64,000 nt of DNA, taken from Azospirillum doebereinerae. Its GTDB lineage: Bacteria; Pseudomonadota; Alphaproteobacteria; Azospirillales; Azospirillaceae. The notes beneath the pieces are model-generated. The model did no database searches. It was not told the origin of the DNA and worked only from the letters and a program-made list of their open reading frames with translations. Both the position numbers and the translations under genes were made by a program. Numbering within the stretch: position 1 is the stretch's first letter; each line of letters starts with the position of its first letter. Where the stretch lies: positions 496,001 to 560,000 of the forward strand of contig NZ_RZIJ01000001.1 of NCBI RefSeq assembly GCF_003989665.1, in the 5' to 3' direction. This document shows positions 45,632-55,085 of the stretch, piece after piece.

Positions 45632-46300
45632 TCAATGACGGGGGATGGCGCCGTCCCCGCCATGGCCGTCGAGAATGGCCATCTCGACCAGCCCGATCAA
45701 GAGCTTCCCGCGCTCGGGCAGGTCGGGCGCCTCCAGCAACGCCTGCTTCTCGCTGGCGCTGAACGGACAGATCATCGCCAGCGAGTTGACCAGCCGTTCG
45801 TCCAGCGTCGTTTCGATGGCCTGCCAATCGACCGACAGGCCCTGGACGCGGAAATAGGTCTTCAGCCCGGCGAGCAGGCGGCCACGGTCGATCTCGCCGC
45901 AGGTTTCGGGCTCCAGATCGCCAGCGAAGCGGTCCCAGCGCGGGGCGACCCGCCGGTAGCCCTGCTGCCCCTCGATCTCGCGCTGGACGGCGAAGCGCGA
46001 CACGCCGGTCAGCGTGATCAGGAAACGCCCGTCCTCGGTCTCGGAGAAATTTGTGATCCGCCCGGCGCAGCCAGTTTCGTAGACGGCGGGATCGCGCTTG
46101 CGGCACTCCGGGTCGATCGGCTGGACCATGCCGATCATGCGCTCTCCCCGCAGCGCGTCCTCGACCATCGCCAGATAGCGCGGCTCGAAGATGTTCAGGG
46201 GCAGCCGCGCGCGGGGCAGCAGCAGCACGCCGGCCAGCGGGAAGATCGGCAGGGTCCGCGGCAGGCGGTCGAAGGTCGGGTCGAAAGGGTTCCGGTTCAT
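45632..46300 (-). CDS. LON substrate-binding (N-terminal) domain protein
   Basis: A 222 aa stand-alone Lon N-domain protein without ATPase or protease parts. [40 protein letters not shown] and the later [19 protein letters not shown] are family segments. It may bind unfolded protein. It follows ybbN on the same strand after 43 bases and is likely co-transcribed with it. Confidence 0.87.
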   Translation of the reverse strand: MNRNPFDPTFDRLPRTLPIFPLAGVLLLPRARLPLNIFEPRYLAMVEDALRGERMIGMVQPIDPECRKRDPAVYETGCAGRITNFSETEDGRFLITLTGVSRFAVQREIEGQQGYRRVAPRWDRFAGDLEPETCGEIDRGRLLAGLKTYFRVQGLSVDWQAIETTLDERLVNSLAMICPFSASEKQALLEAPDLPERGKLLIGLVEMAILDGHGGDGAIPRH

Positions 46301-46343
46301 GAGCAATCAGATAGAACCCCTTCGCCCGACGAACAGACCGGCC

Positions 46344-47300
46344 TCAGCTGAACAGGATGGTCGACAGCTTGCGGCGGGTCTGCACCGTCAGCGGGTCGGT
46401 CGGGCCGAAGGCCTCGAAGAACTTGACCAGTTGCTTGCGGGCGCCGTCCTCGTTCCAGGTCCGGTCGCGGCGCACGATGTGCAGCAGCGCGTCCACCGCC
46501 TCCTCGCGCCGGCCGGCGGCGAACAGCGCCATGGCGAGGTCGAAGCGCGCCTGGTGGTCGTCGGGCGCGGCGTCGACCGCCTCCTGCAATTCGGCGATCG
46601 GGCCGGCGTCGGCGGCCTGCTCCAACAGGTCCAGCTCGGCGCGGACGTTGGCCAGTTCCTTGTCCTTGGCGATGCCTTCGGGGGCGCGGTCCAGCATGGT
46701 CCGGGCCTTCTCCAGATCCTGCGCCGCGATGAAGCAGCGCACGATACCGGCATAGGCGGCGGCGTTTTCCGGATCGGCCTGGAGGATCTGGCTGTACAGA
46801 TCCATGGCGCCCTGGAGGTCGCCCTCCTCCACCATCTCCTTGGCCTGGAGCAGAGCCTCCTCCAGCGGGTCGTCGGCGCCGGCGCCGGCCGACTTGGCCA
46901 GCTTCACCAGCTTCTCGACGAAGGCCTTCAGCTCCGACTCGGGTTTGGCGCCCATGAAGCCGTCGACCGGGCGGCCCTGGAAGAAGGCGAAGACCGCCGG
47001 GATCGACTGCACGCGCAGCTGCGAGGCGATCATCGGATCCTTGTCGGTGTCGATCTTCACCAGCCGGACGGCGCCCTTGGCGGCGCGGACCACCTTCTCG
47101 ATGACGGGGCCGAGCTGCTTGCAGGGGCCGCACCAGGGCGCCCAGAAATCGACGATGACCGGCACGCTCTGCGACGCCTCGATGACGTCGACCATGAAGG
47201 CGCGGTCGCTGCTGTCCTTGACGACGTCACCCGCACCGGCGGCGGGGGCGGCGGATTTGGGGGCGGACGAGGGCGGATTCGAGGGCGGAATTGAGAACAT
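46344..47300 (-). CDS. ybbN: Thioredoxin-TPR co-chaperone YbbN/CnoX
   Basis: A 318 aa protein with a thioredoxin domain (about 25-135) and four TPR-like helical hairpins. The active site is WCGPCK (C57, C60), so unlike E. coli YbbN, which keeps only one cysteine, this one could act as an oxidoreductase. ALLQAKEMVEEGDLQGAMDL and the ALFAAGRREEAVDALLHIVR hairpin mark the TPR part. The family protects proteins from oxidation and hands clients to chaperones. Confidence 0.9.
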   Translation of the reverse strand: MFSIPPSNPPSSAPKSAAPAAGAGDVVKDSSDRAFMVDVIEASQSVPVIVDFWAPWCGPCKQLGPVIEKVVRAAKGAVRLVKIDTDKDPMIASQLRVQSIPAVFAFFQGRPVDGFMGAKPESELKAFVEKLVKLAKSAGAGADDPLEEALLQAKEMVEEGDLQGAMDLYSQILQADPENAAAYAGIVRCFIAAQDLEKARTMLDRAPEGIAKDKELANVRAELDLLEQAADAGPIAELQEAVDAAPDDHQARFDLAMALFAAGRREEAVDALLHIVRRDRTWNEDGARKQLVKFFEAFGPTDPLTVQTRRKLSTILFS

Positions 47301-47388
47301 GATGGCGATCGGTCCCGTTCGTGACGTCAAGTCGGTCTTGCCGTCATAGATGAGCGTGCACGCCGCCTCAAGCAAGCACTGTCGTGGC

Positions 47389-47943
47389 CTATTCGGCCTC
47401 CCCGAACGCGACGACGGCCGGCTCGTGACCGCAGGCGCGGATGAAGCGCAGCAGATCGTCCGGCCGGATCGCCGTGGTGCGGTCGTTCAACAGCGGGTGG
47501 TAGTTCAGCGGGTCGTGGCTCATCATCGCCGCCTGCAGCACCACCCTCACCCGCTGCCCGGTGTCGTTGACCAGCGCGAAGGGCGACACCGATCCGGGCC
47601 GGATCCCCAGATGGCGCCACAGCCGGTCGGGGGAGGCGAAGGACAGCCGGGCCGACCCGATGGCCTTGTCCAGGCGGTTCAAATCGACCCGCGCGTCCTC
47701 CAACGCCACCACCAGCCAATGCTGGTCCTTCTTGTCCTTCAGGAACAGGTTCTTGCAATGGCCGCCGGGCAGCGCGCCGCGCAGGGCCTTGCTCTCCTCC
47801 ACCGTATGCAGCGGCGGGTGGGAATGGGTGACCGTCGCGATGCCGAGCGCGTCGAGCCGCGCCAGCAACTGCTCCGGGGTGGTCGGCAACGGGGCCTCGG
47901 CTTCCGGGGGCGCTGCCGTGTCGTGGGTCGGGGCGGTGTCCAT
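47389..47943 (-). CDS. YbaK/ProX-type aminoacyl-tRNA deacylase
   Basis: A 184 aa editing protein that removes mischarged alanine or cysteine from tRNA-Pro. THSHPPLHTVEESKALRG, GGHCKNLFLKDKKDQHWLVV, SFASPDRLWRHLGIRPGSVS and NYHPLLNDRTTAI are ProX-type (Cdc proline-tRNA hydrolase) features, with the catalytic lysine in CKNLFLKD. ATG 47943 gives the family length. A single-gene unit. Confidence 0.87.
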   Translation of the reverse strand: MDTAPTHDTAAPPEAEAPLPTTPEQLLARLDALGIATVTHSHPPLHTVEESKALRGALPGGHCKNLFLKDKKDQHWLVVALEDARVDLNRLDKAIGSARLSFASPDRLWRHLGIRPGSVSPFALVNDTGQRVRVVLQAAMMSHDPLNYHPLLNDRTTAIRPDDLLRFIRACGHEPAVVAFGEAE

Positions 47944-48108
47944 GACGCCGTTTCTACCGGGCGGGCGGAAATTCGTCCAGACGCCGCAAAAACGCAAACA
48001 GGACGCTTGCATTGCGTTCGGCGATGAGTATAGTCCGCCGCACGCCGCCGGTTGGACCGGTCGCCGACGCGACAGCGGACGGCACGGATCGAACGGCGGA
48101 TACGGAGC

Positions 48109-48183
48109 GCGGGCGTAGCTCAGGGGTAGAGCACAACCTTGCCAAGGTTGGGGTCGAGGGTTCGAATCCCTTCGCCCGCTCCA
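48109..48183 (+). tRNA. tRNA-Gly (anticodon GCC)
   Basis: The cloverleaf is complete. Acceptor GCGGGCG pairs with CGCCCGC, the D arm is GCTC-AGGGGTA-GAGC, the anticodon arm CAACC-TTGCCAA-GGTTG gives GCC, and the T arm is GAGGG-TTCGAAT-CCCTT. CCA is encoded at 48181-48183. No integrase gene or duplicated tRNA end was seen, so this site shows no sign of an integrated element. Confidence 0.97.
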
Positions 48184-48224
48184 AATTTATCCGGCGCTTC
48201 CGCAGCGCGCTGGACCGCGAACCA

Positions 48225-48255
48225 AAAGGCCGGACCTTCACGGGTGCCGGCCTTT
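48225..48255 (+). terminator. Terminator downstream of tRNA-Gly
   Basis: AAAGGCCGG pairs with CCGGCCTTT around an ACCTTCACGGGTG loop, 41 bases after the tRNA CCA. Confidence 0.75.
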
Positions 48256-48808
48256 CGCTTGTCCGGGCCGCGCGGCCCTGCCTTCCGAACGACGCCCATC
48301 CCCCGCCGCCGTTCGGCAATGCCGCCCCACCCTCATGCAATCGTATGGATGTCGCCCCGGAATGGAAGGCGGCCGACGGCCCGCGAATCGCCGCCCACGG
48401 CAACCAACGCACAGGGCAATCGCAGGACAAATTCCCGAAACCGCCCCGCCGCCGCCCCGCGCGGCGTGAGAAACCGCGCTGGATTTTCTTCTTTTCCACC
48501 CTCCGGCTTTCCCAAGCCGAATTTACCGTTTGGCAATCCTCTTGCGGGTGCACGCCGGAATTGATAAACTTCAAAATCGAAACATTTCGCTCGAAGCGCT
48601 CTCAGGGTTGTGCGTATCGCCAAAAATTCGGCTTCATGGATGGGAACACCAAACGTTCTCCTCTCGAATGATGGAATGAATGGGAATAACGGACGGACGC
48701 ACGCCCGTCCATTCACCGTGGCAGCGCCCGCCCTCGACGGCGTGCCGCCTGCCGGGCGCCTTCCGCCGATCCGCTTCGCTCCGTCACGAACGCGAAAGGG
48801 TCACGAAC
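48256..48808. other. Intergenic region before the RraA-like gene
   Basis: 553 bases with no supported gene. The first half is GC-rich; the second half (48480-48620) is AT-richer and likely regulatory. TGGCAATCCTCTTGC at 48531-48545 has the GG-N10-GC spacing of a sigma-54 promoter but an imperfect -24 box. Confidence 0.4.
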
Positions 48809-49483
48809 ATGGCTATGCAACGTTATCTGGTCGATTACCCTCGGCTGTCCGCCGAAACGCTCGCCCAATGGGCGATCGTTCCCAGCAGCGTCGCCTCCGA
48901 CGCCCTGAACCGCTGCCAGAGCATGGATTCGCGCATCAAGCCGATGGTCCCCGGCATGCGGCTGTGCGGGCAGGCGCGCACGGTCGTGTCGATGCCCGGC
49001 GACAACAGCATGGTGCATCACGCCGTCAGCCTCGCCGAGCCGGGCGAGGTGATCGTCGTGGCCGGCGGCGGGCTGGACGACGTGGCGCTGGCCGGCGAAT
49101 GGGTCGTGCGCTGCACCAAGCGCCGCAACCTGGGCGGCCTCGTGGTCGACGGATCGGTGCGCGACCTGCACGAGATCCGGACCCTGGGCGTCCCGGTCTT
49201 CGCCAAGGGGGCGGTGTCGCGCGGCCCCCACAAGAATTTCGGCGGCAAGATGGACGTCACCGCCTCGGTCGGCAACGTGCCGGTCAATCCGGGCGACGTG
49301 ATCCTGGGCGACGAGGACGGCGTCGTCGTGGTTCCGCTCTACCTTGCGGAGGAGGCCCTGAAGCAGAGCCTCGCCCTGCTGGAGCGCGAGCGCCAGTGGA
49401 CCGCGCGGATCGAGGCCGGCGACACGCTGGTCGAGGTGCTGGGCGTGCCGCCGCTGGAAATCGTCGAGTGCGAGCGCGTCTGA
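48809..49483 (+). CDS. RraA-like / HMG aldolase family protein
   Basis: A 224 aa protein of the RraA-like group, which includes 4-hydroxy-4-methyl-2-oxoglutarate / 4-carboxy-4-hydroxy-2-oxoadipate aldolases. GDNSMVHHAVSLAEPGEVIV, the metal/substrate motif LVVDGSVRDLHEIRTLGVPV and VNPGDVILGDEDGVVVVP are the landmarks. Near a TctAB carboxylate transporter, an aldolase role in carboxylate breakdown is more likely than RNase E control, but this is inference. AAAGGG precedes the ATG. Confidence 0.82.
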   Translation: MAMQRYLVDYPRLSAETLAQWAIVPSSVASDALNRCQSMDSRIKPMVPGMRLCGQARTVVSMPGDNSMVHHAVSLAEPGEVIVVAGGGLDDVALAGEWVVRCTKRRNLGGLVVDGSVRDLHEIRTLGVPVFAKGAVSRGPHKNFGGKMDVTASVGNVPVNPGDVILGDEDGVVVVPLYLAEEALKQSLALLERERQWTARIEAGDTLVEVLGVPPLEIVECERV

Positions 49484-49540
49484 CCGGGGGGTCAGGCCAA
49501 GGAACGCCCAGCACCTCCCCCTGCCCACGGTCCGTCGTCC

Positions 49541-50470
49541 ATGTCGTTGATTCTTCAGATCGTCCTGCCGATGTTCGCGCTGATCGCGCTCGGCTACTGG
49601 GCGGCGCGCTATCGCGGGTTCACCAATCCGATGGTCCAGGGGCTGTCCCGCTTTCTCGGCATCTACGCCCTGCCGGCGCTCCTGTTTTCGAGCATGGCGC
49701 GGGCGGAGATTCCCGATCCGCTGGAATGGGCGGTGCTGGGGTCCTTCTACATCGCCGCCCTGGCGGTCTTCGCGGCCGGCGGGCTGTGGATGCATCTGGC
49801 GGGGCGGCGGGACGATGTCGCCTCCATCGGGCTGGCCGGGTCCTTCTCCAACATCGCGCTGCTCGGTTCGCCGATCATCATGGAGGCCTACGGGCCGGCG
49901 GTGGCGGTGCCGGTGCTGCTGCTGATCGTCTTCCAGTCGCCGCTGCTCTTCACCTCGGCGACCATGCTGGCCGAGACGCGGCGCTCGGCCGGCGGCCGAC
50001 CGCTGCGGGCGACGCTGGCGGCGGCCAGGGCCACGCTGCTCAGCCCGCTGGTCCTGTCGGTCGTCCTCGGGCTCGCCGCCAACCTTGCGCACATCCCGAT
50101 TCCGGCGATGGCGATGAAGAGCTTCACGCTGATGGCGCAGACCGTCCTGCCCTGCGCCTGCTTCACGCTCGGCGCCTCGCTGGCCTTCAGCCCGGCGACG
50201 GGCGCCATCCTGCCGGCCACCGTCGTGGCGCTGCTCAAGACCGGGCTGCACCCGCTGCTGACCTGGCTGCTGGCGTCGAAGGTCTTCCTGCTTCCCCCGG
50301 AATGGGTCGCCCCGGCCGTCACCGCCGCGGCGCTGCCCATCGGCATCAACGCCTACGTCTTCGCCGAGCGCTACAACGCCGGCCGCGACGTGGTGTCGAT
50401 GTCGCTGCTGATCTCGACCCTGCTGTCGCCGATCTCCATCTCCGTCGCCTTCATGGTTTCGACCGGCTGA
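49541..50470 (+). CDS. AEC (auxin efflux carrier) family transporter
   Basis: A 309 aa inner-membrane carrier with about ten helices. LGYWAARYRGFTNPMVQGLS, RFLGIYALPALLFSSMARAE, SFSNIALLGSPIIMEAYGP and the C-terminal AALPIGINAYVFAERYNAGR are family landmarks. Bacterial AEC members carry malate, malonate or related acids. It follows the RraA-like gene after 57 bases, so the two are probably one unit. Confidence 0.87.
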   Translation: MSLILQIVLPMFALIALGYWAARYRGFTNPMVQGLSRFLGIYALPALLFSSMARAEIPDPLEWAVLGSFYIAALAVFAAGGLWMHLAGRRDDVASIGLAGSFSNIALLGSPIIMEAYGPAVAVPVLLLIVFQSPLLFTSATMLAETRRSAGGRPLRATLAAARATLLSPLVLSVVLGLAANLAHIPIPAMAMKSFTLMAQTVLPCACFTLGASLAFSPATGAILPATVVALLKTGLHPLLTWLLASKVFLLPPEWVAPAVTAAALPIGINAYVFAERYNAGRDVVSMSLLISTLLSPISISVAFMVSTG

Positions 50471-51009
50471 CCCGCCCTCCATGCCCACCGCGCCGAGACG
50501 CCCCGGCGCGGCATTTTGTCATCATACGAATGATCATCCCTTTACTTCAAGTGCATCCACACCCCTGAACGGGATCGAAAAAGCCGTCACGCAGCGAAGA
50601 GCAGAAATTTGAATGGCTCTGCTATTGATGCGGGAAAATTGTTCTGATAGCCTCTATCTTAATGCGATCAAGCCGCCGGGACTTCAGGATTTGCGGAGAA
50701 GCTTCCGGCAAATTCTCCCTTTTTCTTGGTGCGGCTTCTCCGTTTTTCAAAAAGCCAAATCAAGGTAATAATCTTCATTTTGAAATGAATATCGGAGTAT
50801 GACTTGAGGTGACGGGCGATGTGCTAAATTAAAAAGATAAATTTTTATGTAACCGCATTGTCGAAAGAAAATTTCCAATCGTTAATCTTTGGAAAATACT
50901 TTCCGTTTCAGATACCCAACGGGCAAGGCCTTCAACGGCACCATCGACGAGCCATTGTGAAGCGTCCGCTGCGCATCACACCGGCCGATCAGGAGAAGGG
51001 GAGACGGAC
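50471..51009. other. AT-rich leader region of the chemoreceptor-tctBA operon
   Basis: 539 bases, visibly richer in A and T than any other gap in the window, especially 50580-50900. It contains the alternative hairpins at 50694-50747 and probably the operon promoter (for example near TTGTTCTGATAGCCTCTATCTT at 50640-50660, not firmly defined). No gene is supported. Confidence 0.5.
50694..50747 (+). terminator. Two overlapping terminator-like hairpins sharing one arm
   Basis: The arm GGAGAA (50695-50700, extended to CGGAGAAGC) can pair with TTCTCC at 50713-50718, which is followed by CTTTTTC, or with GCTTCTCCG at 50734-50742, which is followed by TTTTTC. The folds exclude each other. It could be a terminator with tandem 3' arms, an attenuator, or the end of a small RNA. 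Confidence 0.5.
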
Positions 51010-51183
51010 ATGCGGTTCAGCGTCCCGGTTCTGGCGGCTGGCGGCGTCGTGGCGGCGGAGCCGGTTCCGCCGCACGCCGGCCACAACCCTCGCGCCCTGC
51101 CCTCGCCACTCCCCGTCCCCCCGCTTCAAGGCGACGCCTTGCGGTCCATCACCGGGCCGTCCGCCGACTCAGGTGCCCCATGA
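51010..51183 (+). CDS. Small frame translationally coupled to the chemoreceptor
   Basis: A 57-codon frame begins at an ATG behind AGGAGAAGGGGAG, the best ribosome site near here, and ends with a TGA overlapping the chemoreceptor ATG (ATGA). The peptide begins [18 protein letters not shown] and is then proline-rich. It might be a coupling leader peptide or the remnant of a longer secreted protein. Nothing in it is recognised, and a chance frame remains possible. Confidence 0.35.
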   Translation: MRFSVPVLAAGGVVAAEPVPPHAGHNPRALPSPLPVPPLQGDALRSITGPSADSGAP

Positions 51184-52877
51184 CCCTCCTCAACAACTTC
51201 CACATCCCCGTCAAGATGGCGATCCCGGCGACGACGGCGATCATCGGCATGCTGGTGATCGCGCTGCTGGGCTGGTCGGCCATCACCGAGCAGTCGCGCC
51301 TGCTGGACACGCTGTTCAACCGCTCCTTCACCCGCGAGGCGGAGATCCAGGGGCTGACCGACACGCTGACCGTGGCGCATGCCGGGATGTACCGGACGGT
51401 CATCCTGAGCAACGCGAACGCCTCGCCCAAGGCGGTGGAGGAGGAGATGAAGTCGCTCAGCGGCTTCCTGGCCAAGCTGAAGGGGCAGGCCGACACGCTG
51501 AAACAGAGCAGCGCCGACACCGGCGACGAGGCCAAGTTCCTGGAACGGTTCGGCGCCGACACGGCGACCTACCTCGCCAAGGTCGGCAGCTTCCTCGACC
51601 TGCTGAAGATGGGCGTCGATCCGCTCGACTTCCTCCAGGAGGTGCAGGCCGCCTACACCCGGCTGCACACGACCAGCCGCGAATACCTGACCTACCAGCG
51701 CCAGCGCTCCACCGACGCCTACACCGTCGTCAGCGCGTCGGTCGACACCACGACCCAGGCCTTCTCCGTCGTCGCGGTGGCGGCGCTGGCGATCACGGTG
51801 GGCGTCGCCCTGTTCATCGGCCTCAACATCGCCCGGCCCATCGTGCGGCTGACCGGCGCGATGGAGCGACTGGCCCACGGCAAGCTCGATTCGGAGATTC
51901 CGGCCGCCGAGCGCGGCGACGAGATCGGCCAGATGGCCCGCACGGTCCAGGTGTTCAAGGAGAACGCCATCCGCGTGCAGGAGCTGTCGCACGAGCAGGA
52001 CGCCATGCGCAGCCGCAACGAGGAGGAGCGGCGCGCCGCCATGGCTTCGCTCGCCAACGATCTGGAGGCGTCGGTCAAGGGCATGATGGGCGAGCTGGTG
52101 CGCTCGGCCGGATCGGTGCGCGACGAGGCCAGCTCGATGCTGGAGAACGCCCGGCAGACCAGCCACCACAGCGACAGCGTCGCCCATTCCGTGCAGGAGG
52201 CGACCAGCGAGGTCGAGAGCGTCGCCGCCGGGGCCGAGCAGCTGCGCGCCTCCATCGACGAGATCACCCGCTCGATCACCCAGTCGGCGCAGCTGGCGCG
52301 CGGCGCGGTGGACGAGGCCGGGCGCACCGACGGCATCGTCCAGGGCCTCAGCGAGGCCAGCCGCAAGATCGAGGAGGTCGTCGGCCTCATCCAGTCGATC
52401 GCCGGCCAGACCAACCTGCTGGCCCTGAACGCCACCATCGAGGCGGCCCGCGCCGGCGAGGCCGGCAAGGGCTTCGCCGTGGTGGCCCAGGAGGTCAAGA
52501 GCCTCGCCAACCAGACCGCCAAGGCGACCGAGGAGATCGGCGCCGAGATCGCCGCCGTCCAGGGCGCCACCCACGCGGCGGTCAACGCCATCCGCGCCAT
52601 CGTCGGCACGATCCGTCAGGTCGACGAATCGCTGGGCACCGTCGCCGCCGCGGTGGAGGAGCAGGACGCCGCGACCCGCGACATCAGCGAACGCTCGCAG
52701 CGCGCCGCCTCCGACACCATGGCGGTGATGCAGGAGATGCGTCTGGTCCAGCAGGCGGCCGAGACCACCGGCCATTCCGCCGGCGCGGTGCAGAACACGA
52801 CGGAGGAGCTGTCGCGCAGCTTCAACCGCCTCGACCACGAGATCGAGGCCTTCATCACCCGCATCACCGCGGCATGA
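51180..52877 (+). CDS. Methyl-accepting chemotaxis protein
   Basis: A 565 aa chemoreceptor. Membrane helices at about 13-33 and 195-220 flank a periplasmic four-helix bundle; HAMP follows (about 215-270), then a long cytoplasmic coiled coil whose signalling tip is [20 protein letters not shown] and [20 protein letters not shown]. No C-terminal CheR-tethering pentapeptide is visible. It lies 32 bases ahead of tctB, so it may report on the substrate carried by TctBA. Confidence 0.92.
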   Translation: MTLLNNFHIPVKMAIPATTAIIGMLVIALLGWSAITEQSRLLDTLFNRSFTREAEIQGLTDTLTVAHAGMYRTVILSNANASPKAVEEEMKSLSGFLAKLKGQADTLKQSSADTGDEAKFLERFGADTATYLAKVGSFLDLLKMGVDPLDFLQEVQAAYTRLHTTSREYLTYQRQRSTDAYTVVSASVDTTTQAFSVVAVAALAITVGVALFIGLNIARPIVRLTGAMERLAHGKLDSEIPAAERGDEIGQMARTVQVFKENAIRVQELSHEQDAMRSRNEEERRAAMASLANDLEASVKGMMGELVRSAGSVRDEASSMLENARQTSHHSDSVAHSVQEATSEVESVAAGAEQLRASIDEITRSITQSAQLARGAVDEAGRTDGIVQGLSEASRKIEEVVGLIQSIAGQTNLLALNATIEAARAGEAGKGFAVVAQEVKSLANQTAKATEEIGAEIAAVQGATHAAVNAIRAIVGTIRQVDESLGTVAAAVEEQDAATRDISERSQRAASDTMAVMQEMRLVQQAAETTGHSAGAVQNTTEELSRSFNRLDHEIEAFITRITAA

Positions 52878-52909
52878 CCCCGTCGCAGGAACGGAACGGA
52901 CGAAACGCC

Positions 52910-53356
52910 ATGGCACACAGGCTGCGCTCCCCCCAGGATCTCGCCGGCGGCCTCCTGATCAGCGTCATCGCGCTGAGCGGATTCTGGCTGGCGCGCGGCT
53001 GGGAGGCCGGCACGCTGGCGGCGATGCAGGCCGGCTTCTTCCCGCGCCTGGTCTGCGTCCTGTTGCTCGCGATGGGGCTGGCGACGATGGTCCGCGCGGT
53101 GACCGCCGACGGGCCGGTCGCCTTTGGCTGGGCATGGCGGCCCTCGGTCGCCATCACCGTGGCGGTGCTGGCCTTCGCCGTCCTGCTCGACCGGCTGGGT
53201 CTGGTGCTGGCGATCCTGGCGCTGATCGGGATCGGCGGCTTCGCCGGCCGGCCGCTGCGCCCCGCCCCCTTCACCGCCTTGTGGGCCGGTCTGGCGACCG
53301 GCTGCGTCGCAATCTTCTCCTGGGGGCTGGGCTTGCCGCTCCAGATCTGGCCGTGA
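52910..53356 (+). CDS. tctB: Tripartite tricarboxylate transporter small subunit TctB
   Basis: A 148 aa membrane protein with four helices; the start RSPQDLAGGLLISVIALSGF, the FFPRLVCVLLLAMGLATMVR segment and the WGLGLPLQIWP end are typical TctB. Its stop overlaps the tctA start (TGATG). The periplasmic receptor TctC, normally coded next to it, is not present in this window. Confidence 0.88.
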   Translation: MAHRLRSPQDLAGGLLISVIALSGFWLARGWEAGTLAAMQAGFFPRLVCVLLLAMGLATMVRAVTADGPVAFGWAWRPSVAITVAVLAFAVLLDRLGLVLAILALIGIGGFAGRPLRPAPFTALWAGLATGCVAIFSWGLGLPLQIWP

Positions 53357-54855
53357 TGGACGTCTTCGCGAATCTCTGGCTCGGCCTCGGCGTGTCGCTG
53401 ATGCCGATGAACCTGTTCTACTGCTTCCTCGGCACGTTGATCGGCACGCTGATCGGGGTGTTGCCCGGCATCGGGCCGGTGGCGACGGTGGCGCTGCTGC
53501 TGCCCATCACCTTCTACCTGCCGCCGGTCGGCGCGCTGATCATGCTGGCCGGCATCTTCTACGGCGCGCAGTACGGCGGATCGACCACGGCGATCCTGGT
53601 GAAGCTGCCGGGTGAGTCCTCCTCGGTCATGACCTGCCTGGACGGCCACGCGATGGCGCGCCAGGGCCGGGCCGGGGTGGCGCTGGCCACGGCGGCGCTC
53701 GCCTCGCTGTTCGCGGGGGTGGTCGCCACGCTGGTCATCGCGGTGGCGGGGCCGCCGCTGGCCGGGATCGCGCTGGCCTTCGGGCCGGCGGAGTATGTGG
53801 CGCTGATGCTCGTCGGCCTGATCGGCGCGGTGATCCTGGCCCACGGGTCGGTGGTCAAGGCCATCGCCATGATCCTGGTCGGACTGCTGCTGGCGATGGT
53901 CGGCACCGACGTGAATTCCGGCCAGATGCGCTTCACCTTCGACATCCCGCAGCTCTACGACGGTCTGGATTTCGTGCCGCTCGCCATGGGGCTGTTCGGG
54001 TTGGCCGAGATCATCATCAACCTGGAGGAGACCGAAGGGCGCGGCGTGTCCCCGGCGCCGATCGCCCGGCTGTGGCCCAGCCTGGCCGACTTCCGCGAGG
54101 CATGGCCGGCGGCGGTGCGCGGCACGGCGCTCGGCACGATCCTCGGCATCCTGCCGGGCGGCGGGGCGACGCTCAGCGCCTTTGCCGCCTACGCGCTGGA
54201 GAAGAAGGTCGCGCGCGATCCCGGCCGTTTCGGGCATGGCGCCATCCAGGGCGTCGCCGGGCCGGAGGCGGCGAACAACGCAGGCGCCCAAGCCAGCTTC
54301 ATCCCGATGCTCAGCCTCGGGATTCCCTCCAACGCGGTGATGGCGCTGATGATCGGCGCCATGATGATCCACGGCATCACGCCGGGTCCGCAGATCATGA
54401 CCAAGCAGCCCGAGCTGTTCTGGGGCATGGTCGCCAGCATGCTGGTCGGCAACGTGATGCTGGTGGTGCTGAACCTGCCGCTGATCGGGCTGTGGGTGCG
54501 GCTGCTGCGGGTGCCCTACGCCTATCTGTTCCCGGCGATCCTGGTCTTCTGCTGCATCGGCACCTACAGCCTGAAGAACGACGTCTTCGACGTCATCACC
54601 ATGGCCGGTTTCGGGGTGTTCGGCTATGTCCTGAAGAAGCTGGACTGCGAGCCGGCGCCGCTGCTGCTGGGCTTCGTGCTGGGTCCCCTGCTGGAGGAGA
54701 ACCTCAGCCGCGCGATGTTGCTGTCGCAAGGCGACGTGACGGTCTTCGCGACGCGGCCGATCAGCGCGGGGCTGCTGGCGGTCGCCGCCGGGCTGCTGGC
54801 CCTGATCCTGCTGCCGAACTTCCGCCGCCAGCGCGAGGTCGCGTTCAAGGAATGA
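53356..54855 (+). CDS. tctA: Tripartite tricarboxylate transporter large subunit TctA
   Basis: A 499 aa membrane transporter with about twelve helices. GTLIGVLPGIGPVATVALLL, GIFYGAQYGGSTTAILVKLP and GGGATLSAFAAYALEKKVAR are diagnostic, including the repeated PG-rich loops that make the substrate path. Full length. It needs a TctC-type receptor for uptake of citrate or a related carboxylate, which must be coded elsewhere. Confidence 0.93.
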   Translation: MDVFANLWLGLGVSLMPMNLFYCFLGTLIGTLIGVLPGIGPVATVALLLPITFYLPPVGALIMLAGIFYGAQYGGSTTAILVKLPGESSSVMTCLDGHAMARQGRAGVALATAALASLFAGVVATLVIAVAGPPLAGIALAFGPAEYVALMLVGLIGAVILAHGSVVKAIAMILVGLLLAMVGTDVNSGQMRFTFDIPQLYDGLDFVPLAMGLFGLAEIIINLEETEGRGVSPAPIARLWPSLADFREAWPAAVRGTALGTILGILPGGGATLSAFAAYALEKKVARDPGRFGHGAIQGVAGPEAANNAGAQASFIPMLSLGIPSNAVMALMIGAMMIHGITPGPQIMTKQPELFWGMVASMLVGNVMLVVLNLPLIGLWVRLLRVPYAYLFPAILVFCCIGTYSLKNDVFDVITMAGFGVFGYVLKKLDCEPAPLLLGFVLGPLLEENLSRAMLLSQGDVTVFATRPISAGLLAVAAGLLALILLPNFRRQREVAFKE

Positions 54856-55004
54856 TTCGCCGAATCGGGCGCACCCGCGACAACAGGGACAACGGTCAGG
54901 ACACGCCCAGCCCTTGCACACAACCGCAGGATCTAATGGATTGGCGGCGCGGACGCGGTGGCGGGTAGGCCGCCACCGCCGCTGCACACTGGGAGGTGCT
55001 GAGG

Positions 55005-55079
55005 ATGGAAAAGATCCTCACTCTCCTGATCCTGCTGTTGCAGGTGATCAAGGCATTCCTTGACTACCTGAACCGCTGA
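55005..55079 (+). CDS. 24-residue hydrophobic peptide, possible type I toxin-like
   Basis: A short frame reading MEKILTLLILLLQ followed by VIKAFLDYLNR: a charged first turn, a leucine/isoleucine helix, and a polar end. GGGAGGTGCTGAGG lies directly upstream. A 10 bp hairpin (54955-54979) precedes the ribosome site and a 13 bp terminator hairpin (55086-55119) follows the stop by six bases, so the unit looks like a compact, structured mRNA. This is the layout of type I toxins, but no antisense RNA was identified and no homologue is known to me. Confidence 0.55.
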   Translation: MEKILTLLILLLQVIKAFLDYLNR

Positions 55080-55085
55080 TCGGGC

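Noticed and set aside
48109..48183. tRNA-Gly as attachment site for the phage blocks
   Set aside because: The blocks are more than 20 kb away, there is no integrase, and no partial tRNA duplicate was seen.
48531..48546. Sigma-54-like promoter TGGCAATCCTCTTGC
   Set aside because: Spacing is right, but the -24 element is imperfect, it is 260 bases from the RraA-like start, and no enhancer-binding site or regulator is nearby.
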